7,070 nt of DNA from Bacteroidota bacterium (GCA_018266965.1 JAFDZJ010000117.1:1-7070), one strand, 5' to 3'; counted from the stretch's first letter, positions 1 through 6,497 are shown. The notes: generated from the letters alone by a model not told the origin. Translations and numbers: made by a program.

Positions 1-652
1 CTGCAATTGCTTTCACAACAGAAAATAAGTTTTTTCTTTCTTCTATCGTGCCAACATTTAACAAAAATTTTTCGGGTAGTTGATATTGCTCACGGATATT
101 TTGCAGCTCAATAGTTGAGTATTTTTCCTTGAAAGCAGTATGACAAGTTTGGTATATTACCTTTATTTTCTCTTCTGGAATTTTGAAATATTCTATAATA
201 TCTTTTTTGGTTTGTAACGAAATTGCAATTACAATATCTGCCTGGTTACAAGCGTTTTGAAATTTCCAAGTATGAATTTTTTTATCAAAAAAGGAATAAA
301 ATTTAGGATACTTCAAAAAAATAACATCGTGTATGGTAACAATTTTCTTAATAGGTGTTTTGTTCCATTTTAGAGGCAATTCACCGGAGAGTCCATGGAA
401 TATATCGCAGTTTTCTTTTTGTGCGTCAATACCCATTTTTAGTTGTCTGCCAAGTATTCCACTTGTGATTTTCTGAAAAGAAATGCTAGGATTTTCTAAA
501 AATTTTAGGCATCTTTCTGAAGTTTTTTTTGCTAATAACAAATAGCTGTTTTTTGGATAGTTTTCAGCTAAAATTCTTACTAAATCTCTTGAGTAATTGC
601 CCAGTCCAGAACTGTTATGGAAATATCGTTTTGCATCGTAACCAATTTTCAT
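1..652 (-). CDS. GT4-type glycosyltransferase, N-terminal 217 residues (C-terminus beyond left edge)
   Basis: The frame opens at an ATG (650-652) and runs off the window without a stop, so only the N-terminal domain is visible. It starts MKIGYDAKRYF and has the loop SGLGNYSRDLV (residues 15-25), typical of GT-B retaining glycosyltransferases of the GT4/mannosyltransferase-B-like group. Other family landmarks are FHGLSGELP (85-93), KIVTIHDVIF (103-112), a KKDIIEYF...IPEEKIKVIY segment (149-167) and the inter-domain LPEKFLLNVGTIEERKNL (192-209), which leads into the nucleotide-sugar-binding domain. That C-terminal domain, with its E-x7-E motif, lies outside the window; family members are usually about 360-380 residues. 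It probably transfers a sugar from a nucleotide sugar to a glycan or lipid acceptor at the cytoplasmic membrane face. It begins 8 bp after the GT2 stop, so it is the third gene of that operon. Donor and acceptor cannot be read from the sequence. Confidence 0.85.
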   Translation of the reverse strand, partial: MKIGYDAKRYFHNSSGLGNYSRDLVRILAENYPKNSYLLLAKKTSERCLKFLENPSISFQKITSGILGRQLKMGIDAQKENCDIFHGLSGELPLKWNKTPIKKIVTIHDVIFLKYPKFYSFFDKKIHTWKFQNACNQADIVIAISLQTKKDIIEYFKIPEEKIKVIYQTCHTAFKEKYSTIELQNIREQYQLPEKFLLNVGTIEERKNLFSVVKAIA

Positions 653-660
653 ACTTGTTG

Positions 661-1584
661 CTAAAAGTTTTTGGACCTTACAATGTAGTTTGGTCTGTTT
701 TTAAGTTGTTTGAACATTTTCCCGATGTATATCCCTAATATCCCGAGTATTATAAGTTGAAGTCCTCCAAAGAAAACTACCGTCATGATTAGTGATGCCC
801 AACCGGATATTTCTGTTTTGTTGATGAATGCAAAAATAACATAAGGGATATAAAGTAAACTGAGGAATGAAAAGAAAAATCCTAGATAGGAAGCTAGATA
901 CAATGGTTTTATACTAAATGCTGTAATGCCTGTAAAAGCAAATTTCAGCATTTTTTTCAAATTATATTTACTTTCTCCAGTAAACCTATCACCTGCGGTG
1001 TAGGAAATTGCTTTTTGTCGAAAGCCAACCCATTTGCTCAATCCTCTAAGGAAAAGGTCGGACTCTCCTGCTTGTCGCATTACCTCGACTACGGAAGCAT
1101 CTAATAATCGGAAGTCCGAACTGCCTTTTTCCAATTCTACATCGGAAAGGGTTACTAAGATTTTATAAAAAAAATCTGAAGTTTTTTTCTTAAACCAAGA
1201 AACAGATTTGTTGTATTTTCTGATGGTATAGACAATGTCATATCCTTTTTCCCAATATTGTACCAGTTCTGGTATCAATTGTGGTGGGTGTTGTAGATCG
1301 GCATCCATAGATATTACGGCATTGCCAGTAGCAAAATCCAGTCCTGCTTTTACAGCGTGTTGATGTCCAAAATTCCTGGAAAATTCCAAATATTTTACTG
1401 TAGGGAAATCCTTTCCCATTTGCTCCAAGATAGATTGAGTTTTGTCCCTGCTTCCATCATTTACAAAAATAATTTCGTAATTGTATTGTGGTAAATCGAT
1501 AAAAGTTTTATCGATTTCTTCTCTTATTTTGTCGAGGTTTCCTTCTTCGTTGTAGGCAGGAATTACTATTGAAATTAATTTCAT
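661..1584 (-). CDS. GT2 polyprenyl-phosphate glycosyltransferase, GtrB/DPM1-like
   Basis: This 307-aa protein has a GT-A domain beginning ISIVIPAYNEEGNL (residues 4-17), then FVNDGSRDKT (40-49) and the metal/nucleotide-binding motif SMDADLQHPPQ (92-102; DAD at 94-96). RFTGESKY (200-207) is the GxSKY-type signature of GtrB/DPM1-like enzymes. Two hydrophobic segments follow (about 229-254 and 262-289), and the tail is basic. Family knowledge says such enzymes move glucose, mannose or another hexose from a nucleotide sugar to undecaprenyl phosphate on the cytoplasmic side. The start ATG overlaps the TGA of the GT87 gene (ATGA, 1581-1584), implying translational coupling. I infer that it supplies the lipid-linked sugar used by that GT87 transferase. 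It could instead serve lipid A modification (ArnC-like). Sugar identity is unknown, and no GtrA-type flippase is visible. Confidence 0.92.
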   Translation of the reverse strand: MKLISIVIPAYNEEGNLDKIREEIDKTFIDLPQYNYEIIFVNDGSRDKTQSILEQMGKDFPTVKYLEFSRNFGHQHAVKAGLDFATGNAVISMDADLQHPPQLIPELVQYWEKGYDIVYTIRKYNKSVSWFKKKTSDFFYKILVTLSDVELEKGSSDFRLLDASVVEVMRQAGESDLFLRGLSKWVGFRQKAISYTAGDRFTGESKYNLKKMLKFAFTGITAFSIKPLYLASYLGFFFSFLSLLYIPYVIFAFINKTEISGWASLIMTVVFFGGLQLIILGILGIYIGKMFKQLKNRPNYIVRSKNF

Positions 1585-2753
1585 ATTGAGAGTTTATAAT
1601 CCTGTTCAAAATTTCGGGTAAGCAATTCAATATTTATTTTTAACCAAACCAATATACAAGGAACCGCTTTCAATGAATATTTCATGATGTAATTTTCTTT
1701 TACAAATTTCGGAAACAAATCCGAAAATCCAAAACAAGTTAATACAATTACAAATATCAAAAGTCCAATATCCAATTTGGATTTCTTTTTTTGCATCAAA
1801 AACCAAATCATCACTCCTGCAACTGCAATAATATAGGTAGGGGATTCGGAACCGGAACTGAATAATACCAAAAATAATAGGGTAGAAGCCAATATCATCA
1901 TTTGGAATGCTGGGAATATATATTGTTTTGTCCTGATGTAAGGCAGGAAAAAAATAACAAGTCCAGGAACAAGAAACCATAAGGTTGGCAGGGTTGCATC
2001 GTTCAAAACCCTTCGGAATACTCCCATTACAGAGTAATCCTGTCTGGAACCCAAAATCCCATTTTCGATATTTTTTTCAGATAATGAAATGTACCAATCT
2101 GCATAAGATTGAATACCGAAATGTGTATCGGACAAAAGCATTGGTAATACAAAAAACAATATTGCTAATCCCAAGCTTGCCAATACAAATTTTATTTTGT
2201 TTTTCATAAACAGAAAAGCTGAAAGACCAACAATGCCATAGATTTTCACAAAAGTACCAATCATGATAGCCAATGCGGATTGCACTTCCTTTCCTTTTAA
2301 TACCATAGTTGCCGATAACATTAGTAATCCCGTAAGTGCAATGTTGAATTGGAAATACAGTGCAGCGGTAATAAATTCTTGCAAACATAGCCAAGCAAAA
2401 AGTGATTTTTGAATATTGGAAAACGGGAATTTGTAAATGGCAAATAAAAAAATTAGTACATTGGCAATATTCCATAATATCATACCTATTGCATCTGGAA
2501 AAATTGCAAAAGGTGCTATGAGTACACTGAAAAATACGCCATAGTGGTTGCAATCAAAAAATAAATCCGGGTAGAGAGCGAAAATATTTTTTTTCTCCAA
2601 GGTATGGGTAAATACACTTTTGTACAACAAGTAATTGTTATATGCTTGTGGACCTCTCTTGAATTTTGAAAATGCTGTAAAACCAGCGACCAAAATATAG
2701 ATGCCAAAAATAATTTTGTAATTCGTGAAAAATTGTATTATTTTTTCTTTCAC
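1581..2753 (-). CDS. GT87-family (DUF2029) polytopic membrane glycosyltransferase
   Basis: The protein is about 390 residues from the chosen GTG start (2751-2753), with roughly 10-12 hydrophobic helices. Early landmarks are YNNYLLYKSVF (residues 38-48), LYPDLFFDCNHYGVFFS (60-76) and LIAPFAIFP (78-86); later come SVMGVFRR and SGSESPTYIIA. These match the GT87/DUF2029 GT-C fold family as I recall it. Such enzymes use polyprenyl-phosphate sugars on the periplasmic side (PimE is the studied example). An ATG at 2852 would add 33 residues, but that stretch is the translation of the dapD terminator hairpin (2811-2834) and its U-tract and looks nothing like a signal or membrane segment. The GTG is the only plausible start between the hairpin and the first helix, and a candidate promoter sits just upstream. 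It overlaps the GT2 gene by 4 bp. The acceptor is unknown. Confidence 0.85.
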   Translation of the reverse strand: MKEKIIQFFTNYKIIFGIYILVAGFTAFSKFKRGPQAYNNYLLYKSVFTHTLEKKNIFALYPDLFFDCNHYGVFFSVLIAPFAIFPDAIGMILWNIANVLIFLFAIYKFPFSNIQKSLFAWLCLQEFITAALYFQFNIALTGLLMLSATMVLKGKEVQSALAIMIGTFVKIYGIVGLSAFLFMKNKIKFVLASLGLAILFFVLPMLLSDTHFGIQSYADWYISLSEKNIENGILGSRQDYSVMGVFRRVLNDATLPTLWFLVPGLVIFFLPYIRTKQYIFPAFQMMILASTLLFLVLFSSGSESPTYIIAVAGVMIWFLMQKKKSKLDIGLLIFVIVLTCFGFSDLFPKFVKENYIMKYSLKAVPCILVWLKINIELLTRNFEQDYKLSI

Positions 2754-2778
2754 AGTAGAAGTTAGATTTAGTTTTTGG

Positions 2779-2806
2779 TAAAAATAATAAAGTTCAACTA
2801 AAACAA
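2779..2806 (-). promoter_or_regulatory. Candidate Bacteroidota promoter for the glycosyltransferase operon
   Basis: Read on the minus strand, TTG (2806-2804) is followed after 17 bases by TATTTTTA (2786-2779). This is one base off the Bacteroidota -7 consensus TAnnTTTG. Transcription would begin near 2773, about 20 bases before the GTG at 2753. The TTG lies in the U-tract of the dapD terminator. AT-rich DNA makes chance matches common. Confidence 0.42.
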
Positions 2807-2834
2807 CAAACCTTGCGAAAAATATTTCACAAGG
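2801..2834 (-). terminator. Intrinsic terminator of dapD
   Basis: On the minus strand the hairpin arms are CCTTGTGAAA (2834-2825) and TTTCGCAAGG (2820-2811). They form a 10-bp stem with one G-U pair and a 4-base loop. The run TTTGTTGTTTT follows. The hairpin starts 25 bases after the dapD stop, a normal terminator position. It is nearly symmetrical but has no comparable gene arriving from the left on the plus strand. Confidence 0.85.
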
Positions 2835-2859
2835 CTGTTTTCTTTTGTTCAATGAATTA

Positions 2860-3669
2860 CTAAACCGCTACATTATTTTCTCTAAGAGCGTCATTCAGAG
2901 AGGTTTTTTTGTCTGTGGATTCTTTTCTTTGTCCGATTATCAATGCACAAGGGACTTGATATTCTCCTGCGGGAAATTTTTTGGTATAACTTCCAGGTAT
3001 CACAACCGATCTTGCTGGGACTCTACCTTTCAGTTCTACAGGTTGTTCTCCGGTAATATCAATTATTTTGGTAGAAGCTGTTAGGACAACATTAGCACCA
3101 AGTACAGCTTCTTTCTCTACATGAACTCCTTCCACAACTATACATCTGGAACCAATGAAACAATCGTCTTCTATGATTACAGGAGCTGCTTGTAGTGGTT
3201 CCAAAACTCCACCAATGCCAACACCTCCACTCAGATGTACATTTTTTCCAATTTGGGCACAAGATCCAACAGTAGCCCAAGTATCCACCATGGTTCCACT
3301 ATCTACGAAAGCACCAATATTGACATAAGAAGGCATCATAATAACTCCTGGTGCTACAAAACAACCGTGTCTTGCTATTGCATGTGGAACAACTCTCACC
3401 CCTTTTTCAGCGTAATTTTTTTTCAAAGGAATTTTATCATGAAATTCAAAACAACCTACCTCTATTGTTTCCATTTGTTGGATTGGGAAATACATCACTA
3501 CTGCTTTTTTTATCCATTCGTTTACTTTCCATCCATTTTCGGTTGGTTCGGCAACTCTCAATTCTCCTTGATCTAATTGATTGATAACATCTCGAATAAT
3601 TTCTTGGTTAGCAGATTCTTGTAGTAAGGCTCTGTTGTCCCATATTTTTTCTATGGTCTGTTGTAACAT
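2860..3669 (-). CDS. dapD: 2,3,4,5-tetrahydropyridine-2,6-dicarboxylate N-succinyltransferase
   Basis: This 269-aa enzyme transfers succinyl from succinyl-CoA to tetrahydrodipicolinate in the succinylase branch of lysine/meso-diaminopimelate synthesis, in the cytosol. Length and sequence fit E. coli DapD (274 aa). An N-terminal helical domain (1-100) precedes a left-handed beta-helix of hexapeptide repeats (about 105-205). The signature runs from MPSYVNIGAFVD (112-123) through MVDTWATVGSCAQIG (127-141) and HLSGGVGIGGVLEPLQ (145-160). The C-terminal part contains RVPARSVVIPGSYTKKFPAG. The conserved Asp of MVDTW is D129. The position matching E. coli-type Glu189 is Ile177 (SRCIVVEG), as in other Bacteroidota enzymes I recall. 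It starts 27 bp after the NlpC/P60 lipoprotein gene, so the two are probably cotranscribed, and it is followed by a terminator. The link is sensible because diaminopimelate is the peptidoglycan residue that NlpC/P60 enzymes cut beside. Confidence 0.97.
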   Translation of the reverse strand: MLQQTIEKIWDNRALLQESANQEIIRDVINQLDQGELRVAEPTENGWKVNEWIKKAVVMYFPIQQMETIEVGCFEFHDKIPLKKNYAEKGVRVVPHAIARHGCFVAPGVIMMPSYVNIGAFVDSGTMVDTWATVGSCAQIGKNVHLSGGVGIGGVLEPLQAAPVIIEDDCFIGSRCIVVEGVHVEKEAVLGANVVLTASTKIIDITGEQPVELKGRVPARSVVIPGSYTKKFPAGEYQVPCALIIGQRKESTDKKTSLNDALRENNVAV

Positions 3670-3696
3670 TATTATTTATTTTAAAATTTAACAAAA

Positions 3697-4230
3697 TCAG
3701 TTGTCTGTTCTCCTAGCAAAAAGAAAAGCTTTGTTCCAATATTTTTCACTCAGAGAGGAAATCATCACCCCTTTGGAAGTAGAAGCGTGGATAAATTTTA
3801 TTTCTCCAGTATCTTCAATCTCTTTTGCAATGCCTACATGCGAAACCTTATCTCCTCCGGAGGTTGCAAAAAAAAGTAAATCACCAGGTTGGATTTTTTC
3901 CGTAGGTATTGCTTGTCCCATTTGTGCTTGGTCTATTGATCTTCTTGGGAATTTTATGTTTTTTTCTTCAAAAACTTTACAAACAAGTCCAGAACAATCG
4001 AATCCATCTGTTGTAGTTCCTCCGTATTTGTAGGGAATACCTAGCAGTGCTTCGGCGTTTTTCAGTCTGTTTTTCATTTTGGAAGTTGGGACTCCTTTGA
4101 AATAGGATACTAGATTTCTTTGGCTTTCGTTGATATGAGTTGATGTCGTATTGTTATGATGGGTATTTTTACTAGCACCACAAGAAACCAATACTACTAA
4201 CAATGCCAAAAAACCTATTAATCCTCTCAT
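3697..4230 (-). CDS. NlpC/P60 family lipoprotein, probable peptidoglycan endopeptidase
   Basis: This is a 177-aa secreted lipoprotein. Residues 1-17 form a lipoprotein signal peptide: a short basic start, hydrophobic LIGFLALLVV, and lipobox L-V-S-C with Cys17. A low-complexity Asn/Thr/His linker follows (18-35). The NlpC/P60 papain-like domain covers about 52-177: LLGIPYKYGGTTTDGFDCSG (62-81) with catalytic Cys79, QPGDLLFF (114-121), SHVGIA (130-135) with His131, and IHAS (147-150) with His148 as third residue. The catalytic set is therefore complete. Family members cleave the D-Glu to diaminopimelate bond in peptide stems; the size and single catalytic domain resemble E. coli Spr/MepS and NlpC. 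No Asp directly follows the lipobox Cys, so outer-membrane sorting is possible but not shown. It is the first gene of a unit with dapD and has a TATATTTG box 19 bases upstream. Confidence 0.93.
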   Translation of the reverse strand: MRGLIGFLALLVVLVSCGASKNTHHNNTTSTHINESQRNLVSYFKGVPTSKMKNRLKNAEALLGIPYKYGGTTTDGFDCSGLVCKVFEEKNIKFPRRSIDQAQMGQAIPTEKIQPGDLLFFATSGGDKVSHVGIAKEIEDTGEIKFIHASTSKGVMISSLSEKYWNKAFLFARRTDN

Positions 4231-4248
4231 TTTTGATAAAATACGCTA

Positions 4249-4256
4249 CAAATATA
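4249..4256 (-). promoter_or_regulatory. Candidate -7 box for the NlpC/P60-dapD operon
   Basis: The minus strand reads TATATTTG, a full match to the Bacteroidota -7 element TAnnTTTG. Transcription would start near 4242, leaving about 12 bases before the ATG at 4230. The -33 element is weak: TTC (4279-4277) lies 20 bases upstream, and the nearest TTG is 26 bases away. Confidence 0.45.
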
Positions 4257-4290
4257 GATTAAATATTTTAAGAAATGAATAACAAGAGTT

Positions 4291-4320
4291 TTGAAAGTTC
4301 GGTTAAAAAAAATAAATTTG
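4291..4320 (+). promoter_or_regulatory. Strong candidate Bacteroidota promoter for the 212-aa protein gene
   Basis: TTG (4291-4293), or TTTG counting the base before it, is followed after exactly 19 bases by TAAATTTG (4313-4320), a full match to TAnnTTTG. The spacer ends in a run of eight A (4305-4312). Transcription would begin near 4327, about 11 bases before the ATG at 4338. This excludes the earlier in-frame ATG at 4275 as the start for this promoter. Confidence 0.65.
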
Positions 4321-4337
4321 TTGTTTGGAATTTATTC

Positions 4338-4976
4338 ATGTCAAAAAATATAACACCAATAGAAATTGAAAAGAAGCAAGAAGATTTGGTCTATTACATT
4401 CTGAATGGTATCCCTGTAGTTAGAAGAAAAAGCGGTTTCAGTAAAGATGGACTAGCTAATAATCCTAATTATAAAAAAGTAAAAGAGAATAGTACGGAAT
4501 TTGGACATTGTTCCAAAACTAGTAAGATGATTAGGTTGGCAATAAATGAGTTTTTGGGAAATTGTGGCGATAAATTGATGTACCAAAAGTTCACAAAAGT
4601 GATGACTTCTATTAAGAATTTGGACAACAGTTCACAGCCTGGATTCAGACGAGTAGAGATTGGTTTGCAACACGAAGATGCTTTTCCATTGTTGAGAAAT
4701 TTTCAGTTTGGAGAATATCACAATTTAGGAAAATTTGCTTTTTTGGATTATGGATTGTTTGGGACAACGCTCTCTTTTCAATCTTTTGTAGGAGAAGCTA
4801 TTTTGGTAACTATCCAACCCAATTTCCTGGACTATACCACGAAAAATATTGTGAATAGATACAAAATTAGCATGAAAAATTCTCCAATTGAATTGCAAAC
4901 ACAAGAAAACCAAATGGTTTTATTTTTTTTAGTTTTAATAAAAAAAGGCGAAATTACCAATGTGGGTTTCTTGTAA
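4338..4976 (+). CDS. Uncharacterised Bacteroidota protein, 212 aa
   Basis: I know no function for this protein. It resembles a recurrent Bacteroidota family of about 200 residues that I recall by a short N-terminal beta-rich piece, then a Gly/Arg/Lys segment, a N/D-P-x-[FY]-x-x-x-[RK]-E-N segment, EFG...K..K..R and a charged helical stretch. Here these are DLVYYILNGIPVVRRKSGFS (16-35), NNPNYKKVKENSTEFG (41-56), HCSKTSKMIRLA (57-68) and DKLMYQKFTKVM (78-89). The C-terminal half (110-212) looks beta-rich and is more diverged. There is no signal peptide; one hydrophobic stretch, MVLFFLVLI (193-201), is too short to call a membrane helix. An in-frame ATG at 4275 would add 21 residues, but a promoter lies inside that extension and the family N-terminus fits the later Met. 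It is divergent from the NlpC/P60 gene and 32 bp upstream of the MerR gene. Confidence 0.75.
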   Translation: MSKNITPIEIEKKQEDLVYYILNGIPVVRRKSGFSKDGLANNPNYKKVKENSTEFGHCSKTSKMIRLAINEFLGNCGDKLMYQKFTKVMTSIKNLDNSSQPGFRRVEIGLQHEDAFPLLRNFQFGEYHNLGKFAFLDYGLFGTTLSFQSFVGEAILVTIQPNFLDYTTKNIVNRYKISMKNSPIELQTQENQMVLFFLVLIKKGEITNVGFL

Positions 4977-5008
4977 AGAATTATTTTTAATCCTAAATTA
5001 TTTATTTA

Positions 5009-5350
5009 ATGAATATTAATCTGCCGGACAAACTCTATTATTCCATAGGAGAAGTAGCTAAAGCTTTTGATGTAAATGCTTCGTTGTTGAGGTATTGGGA
5101 GCAAGAATTTCCTATCCTGAAGCCAAAGAAAAACAAAAAAGGAAATCGATATTTTACTCCAGAGGATATTAAGAATTTAAAAATAATCTATTATCTTGTG
5201 AAAGAAAAGGGATACACTTTAGATGGTGCTAGGATTGCTCTTACTACAAATACCAAAATTCCAGAAACTGTTTCATTGTTGGATAGATTGGTTTTTGTAA
5301 AATCCGAGTTGTCTAAACTCAAAGACTCTTTGGTGGATTTGCCTGAATAA
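5009..5350 (+). CDS. Small MerR-family transcriptional regulator
   Basis: This 113-aa DNA-binding protein begins with a MerR winged helix-turn-helix: YYSIGEVAKAFDVNASLLRYWEQEF (residues 10-34) gives the two HTH helices, and LKPKKNKKGNRYFTPEDI (37-54) the wing. A second helical segment, LKIIYYLVKEKGYTLDGARIAL (57-78), follows. The C-terminal stretch, about 88-109, is Leu-rich and charged, suitable for the usual antiparallel dimer coiled coil. There is no C-terminal effector domain and no cysteine, so a metal- or thiol-sensing role is unlikely. Bacteroidota carry many such 110-115-aa effector-less MerR proteins of unknown signal. It lies 32 bp after the 212-aa gene and may be cotranscribed with it; no clear terminator separates them. 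It ends 41 bp from the convergent dinB stop. No target site can be named from this sequence. Confidence 0.9.
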   Translation: MNINLPDKLYYSIGEVAKAFDVNASLLRYWEQEFPILKPKKNKKGNRYFTPEDIKNLKIIYYLVKEKGYTLDGARIALTTNTKIPETVSLLDRLVFVKSELSKLKDSLVDLPE

Positions 5351-5391
5351 TTTTTTATTAATTTATTTTTTCTCTTTGAAATGCAATTCCA

Positions 5392-6468
5392 TTAACCAAA
5401 ACCCTCTTCGAATGGTAATTTCAATTGTATAGAAATATTCTTTTTCTCGTTGATGTTAAGATTAGAAATTGATAATCCTAAAAGTCTAACAGCTCTGTCG
5501 TATGGTCTATACTCCCAAAGTTGTAGAACAATTTCCAAAAGTTCATTTTCCACATAATAGTCTTGTGTTCGACTTCTGGTATATTGCGAGAAATCTTTAT
5601 ATTTTATTTTTAGAGTTATCGTTTTTCCTTTTATTTCTTTTTTAGACAATCTCATCTGCAATTCTTCGCAAAGTCTTTTCAATTCTGCTATTACAACAAC
5701 ATCATCAAAAATATCTTTCCAAAAAGTATGTTCCACAGCTACTGATTTTTGTAGTCTATTGGGGCGGACTTCTCCAAAATGTATTCCCCTTACAACAGAA
5801 AAATAATAAGAACCGTTTTTTCCAAAATGTTGGGTTAAAAATTCCAATGATTTTTCCTTTAAATCTTTACCATTATAGATATGCAAACTGTGCATTTTAT
5901 TTGCTGTTACACTTCCTATTCCATGAAATTTTTCTATTGGTAGTTTTTCTAAAAATGATAATATATTTTGAGGGTGTATGGTTTTTTGTCCATTGGGTTT
6001 GTTGATATCCGAAGCTATTTTGGCTAAAAACTTGTTAGTGGAAATCCCTGCCGATGCAGTAAGTCCTGTTTTGTTAAAAATTTCTGCTCTTATTTCTCTA
6101 GCAATATCATTGGCTGACGATATATTTTTTTTATTAACGGTAACATCTAAGTAAGCCTCGTCCAATGATAATGGTTCCACCAGATCCGTATATTCTAAAA
6201 ATATACTTTTAATTTGTTGTGATATTTCTTTGTACCGTGAAAATCTTGGAGGTACAAATATCAATATTGGGCATTTTTCTTTTGCTGTTTTACTAGGCAT
6301 TGCCGATTTCACGCCAAATTTTCTTGCTTCGTAACTTGCTGCTGCAACTACACCTCTGTGTTCTCCACCTACCGCAATTGGTTTTCCTTTTAGCTCGGGG
6401 AAGTCGTTTTGCTCAACAGATGCAAAAAAAGCGTCCATATCGATATGTATGATTTTTCTTAATTGCAT
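5392..6468 (-). CDS. dinB: DNA polymerase IV (Y-family translesion polymerase)
   Basis: The 358-aa protein is close to the usual Pol IV length. The palm motif IIHIDMDAFFASVEQ (6-20) supplies catalytic Asp10 and probable steric-gate Phe15. Other landmarks are VAAASYEARKFGVKSAMP (41-58), SLDEAYLDVT (101-110) with catalytic Asp103 and Glu104, and TASAGISTNKFLAKIASD (137-154). A helix-hairpin-helix thumb (FHGIGSVTANKM, 181-192) precedes the little-finger domain (about 237-336). The tail QLKLPF (348-353) fits the beta-clamp-binding consensus QLxLxF, so it is probably a full-length, clamp-recruited enzyme. It acts on stalled forks, extending past lesions with low fidelity and no proofreading. It is read towards the MerR gene and follows the DUF3467 gene, from which a terminator separates it. 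I see no recognisable LexA-type palindrome upstream, so SOS control cannot be claimed. Confidence 0.97.
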   Translation of the reverse strand: MQLRKIIHIDMDAFFASVEQNDFPELKGKPIAVGGEHRGVVAAASYEARKFGVKSAMPSKTAKEKCPILIFVPPRFSRYKEISQQIKSIFLEYTDLVEPLSLDEAYLDVTVNKKNISSANDIAREIRAEIFNKTGLTASAGISTNKFLAKIASDINKPNGQKTIHPQNILSFLEKLPIEKFHGIGSVTANKMHSLHIYNGKDLKEKSLEFLTQHFGKNGSYYFSVVRGIHFGEVRPNRLQKSVAVEHTFWKDIFDDVVVIAELKRLCEELQMRLSKKEIKGKTITLKIKYKDFSQYTRSRTQDYYVENELLEIVLQLWEYRPYDRAVRLLGLSISNLNINEKKNISIQLKLPFEEGFG

Positions 6469-6497
6469 CTTTGTTGTATTACAGTTTTTATAATTTT

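Noticed and set aside
529..738. A 69-codon plus-strand frame at the GT4/GT2 junction
   Set aside because: It is antisense to two recognisable glycosyltransferase genes and has no identifiable domain.
2077..2553. A 158-codon minus-strand frame inside the GT87 gene
   Set aside because: It is an out-of-frame reading of the membrane protein gene, rich in Cys, Tyr and His with no family features; the GT87 frame is clearly the coding one.
2587..2594. A8 tract (minus strand) within the GT87 gene as a phase-variation site
   Set aside because: It encodes the conserved-looking E-K-K-N segment in frame, and tracts of this length are expected by chance in such AT-rich DNA.
3235..3576. Open frames of 77-113 codons on the plus strand opposite dapD
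   Set aside because: They lie antisense to a conserved enzyme, have low-complexity compositions rich in Ser, Asn, Leu and aromatic residues, and no recognisable motif or promoter.
3701..4033. A 110-codon plus-strand frame opposite the NlpC/P60 gene
   Set aside because: It is a shadow of the conserved catalytic domain; no independent support.
4979..5003. Direct repeat AATTATTT (4979-4986 and 4996-5003) before the MerR gene as an operator
   Set aside because: It is pure A/T in AT-rich DNA and is not the dyad expected for a MerR site, so chance is the simpler reading.
5351..5391. Bidirectional terminator between the MerR gene and dinB
   Set aside because: The gap is T-rich but contains no stem with G-C pairs; only weak A-T pairings are possible.
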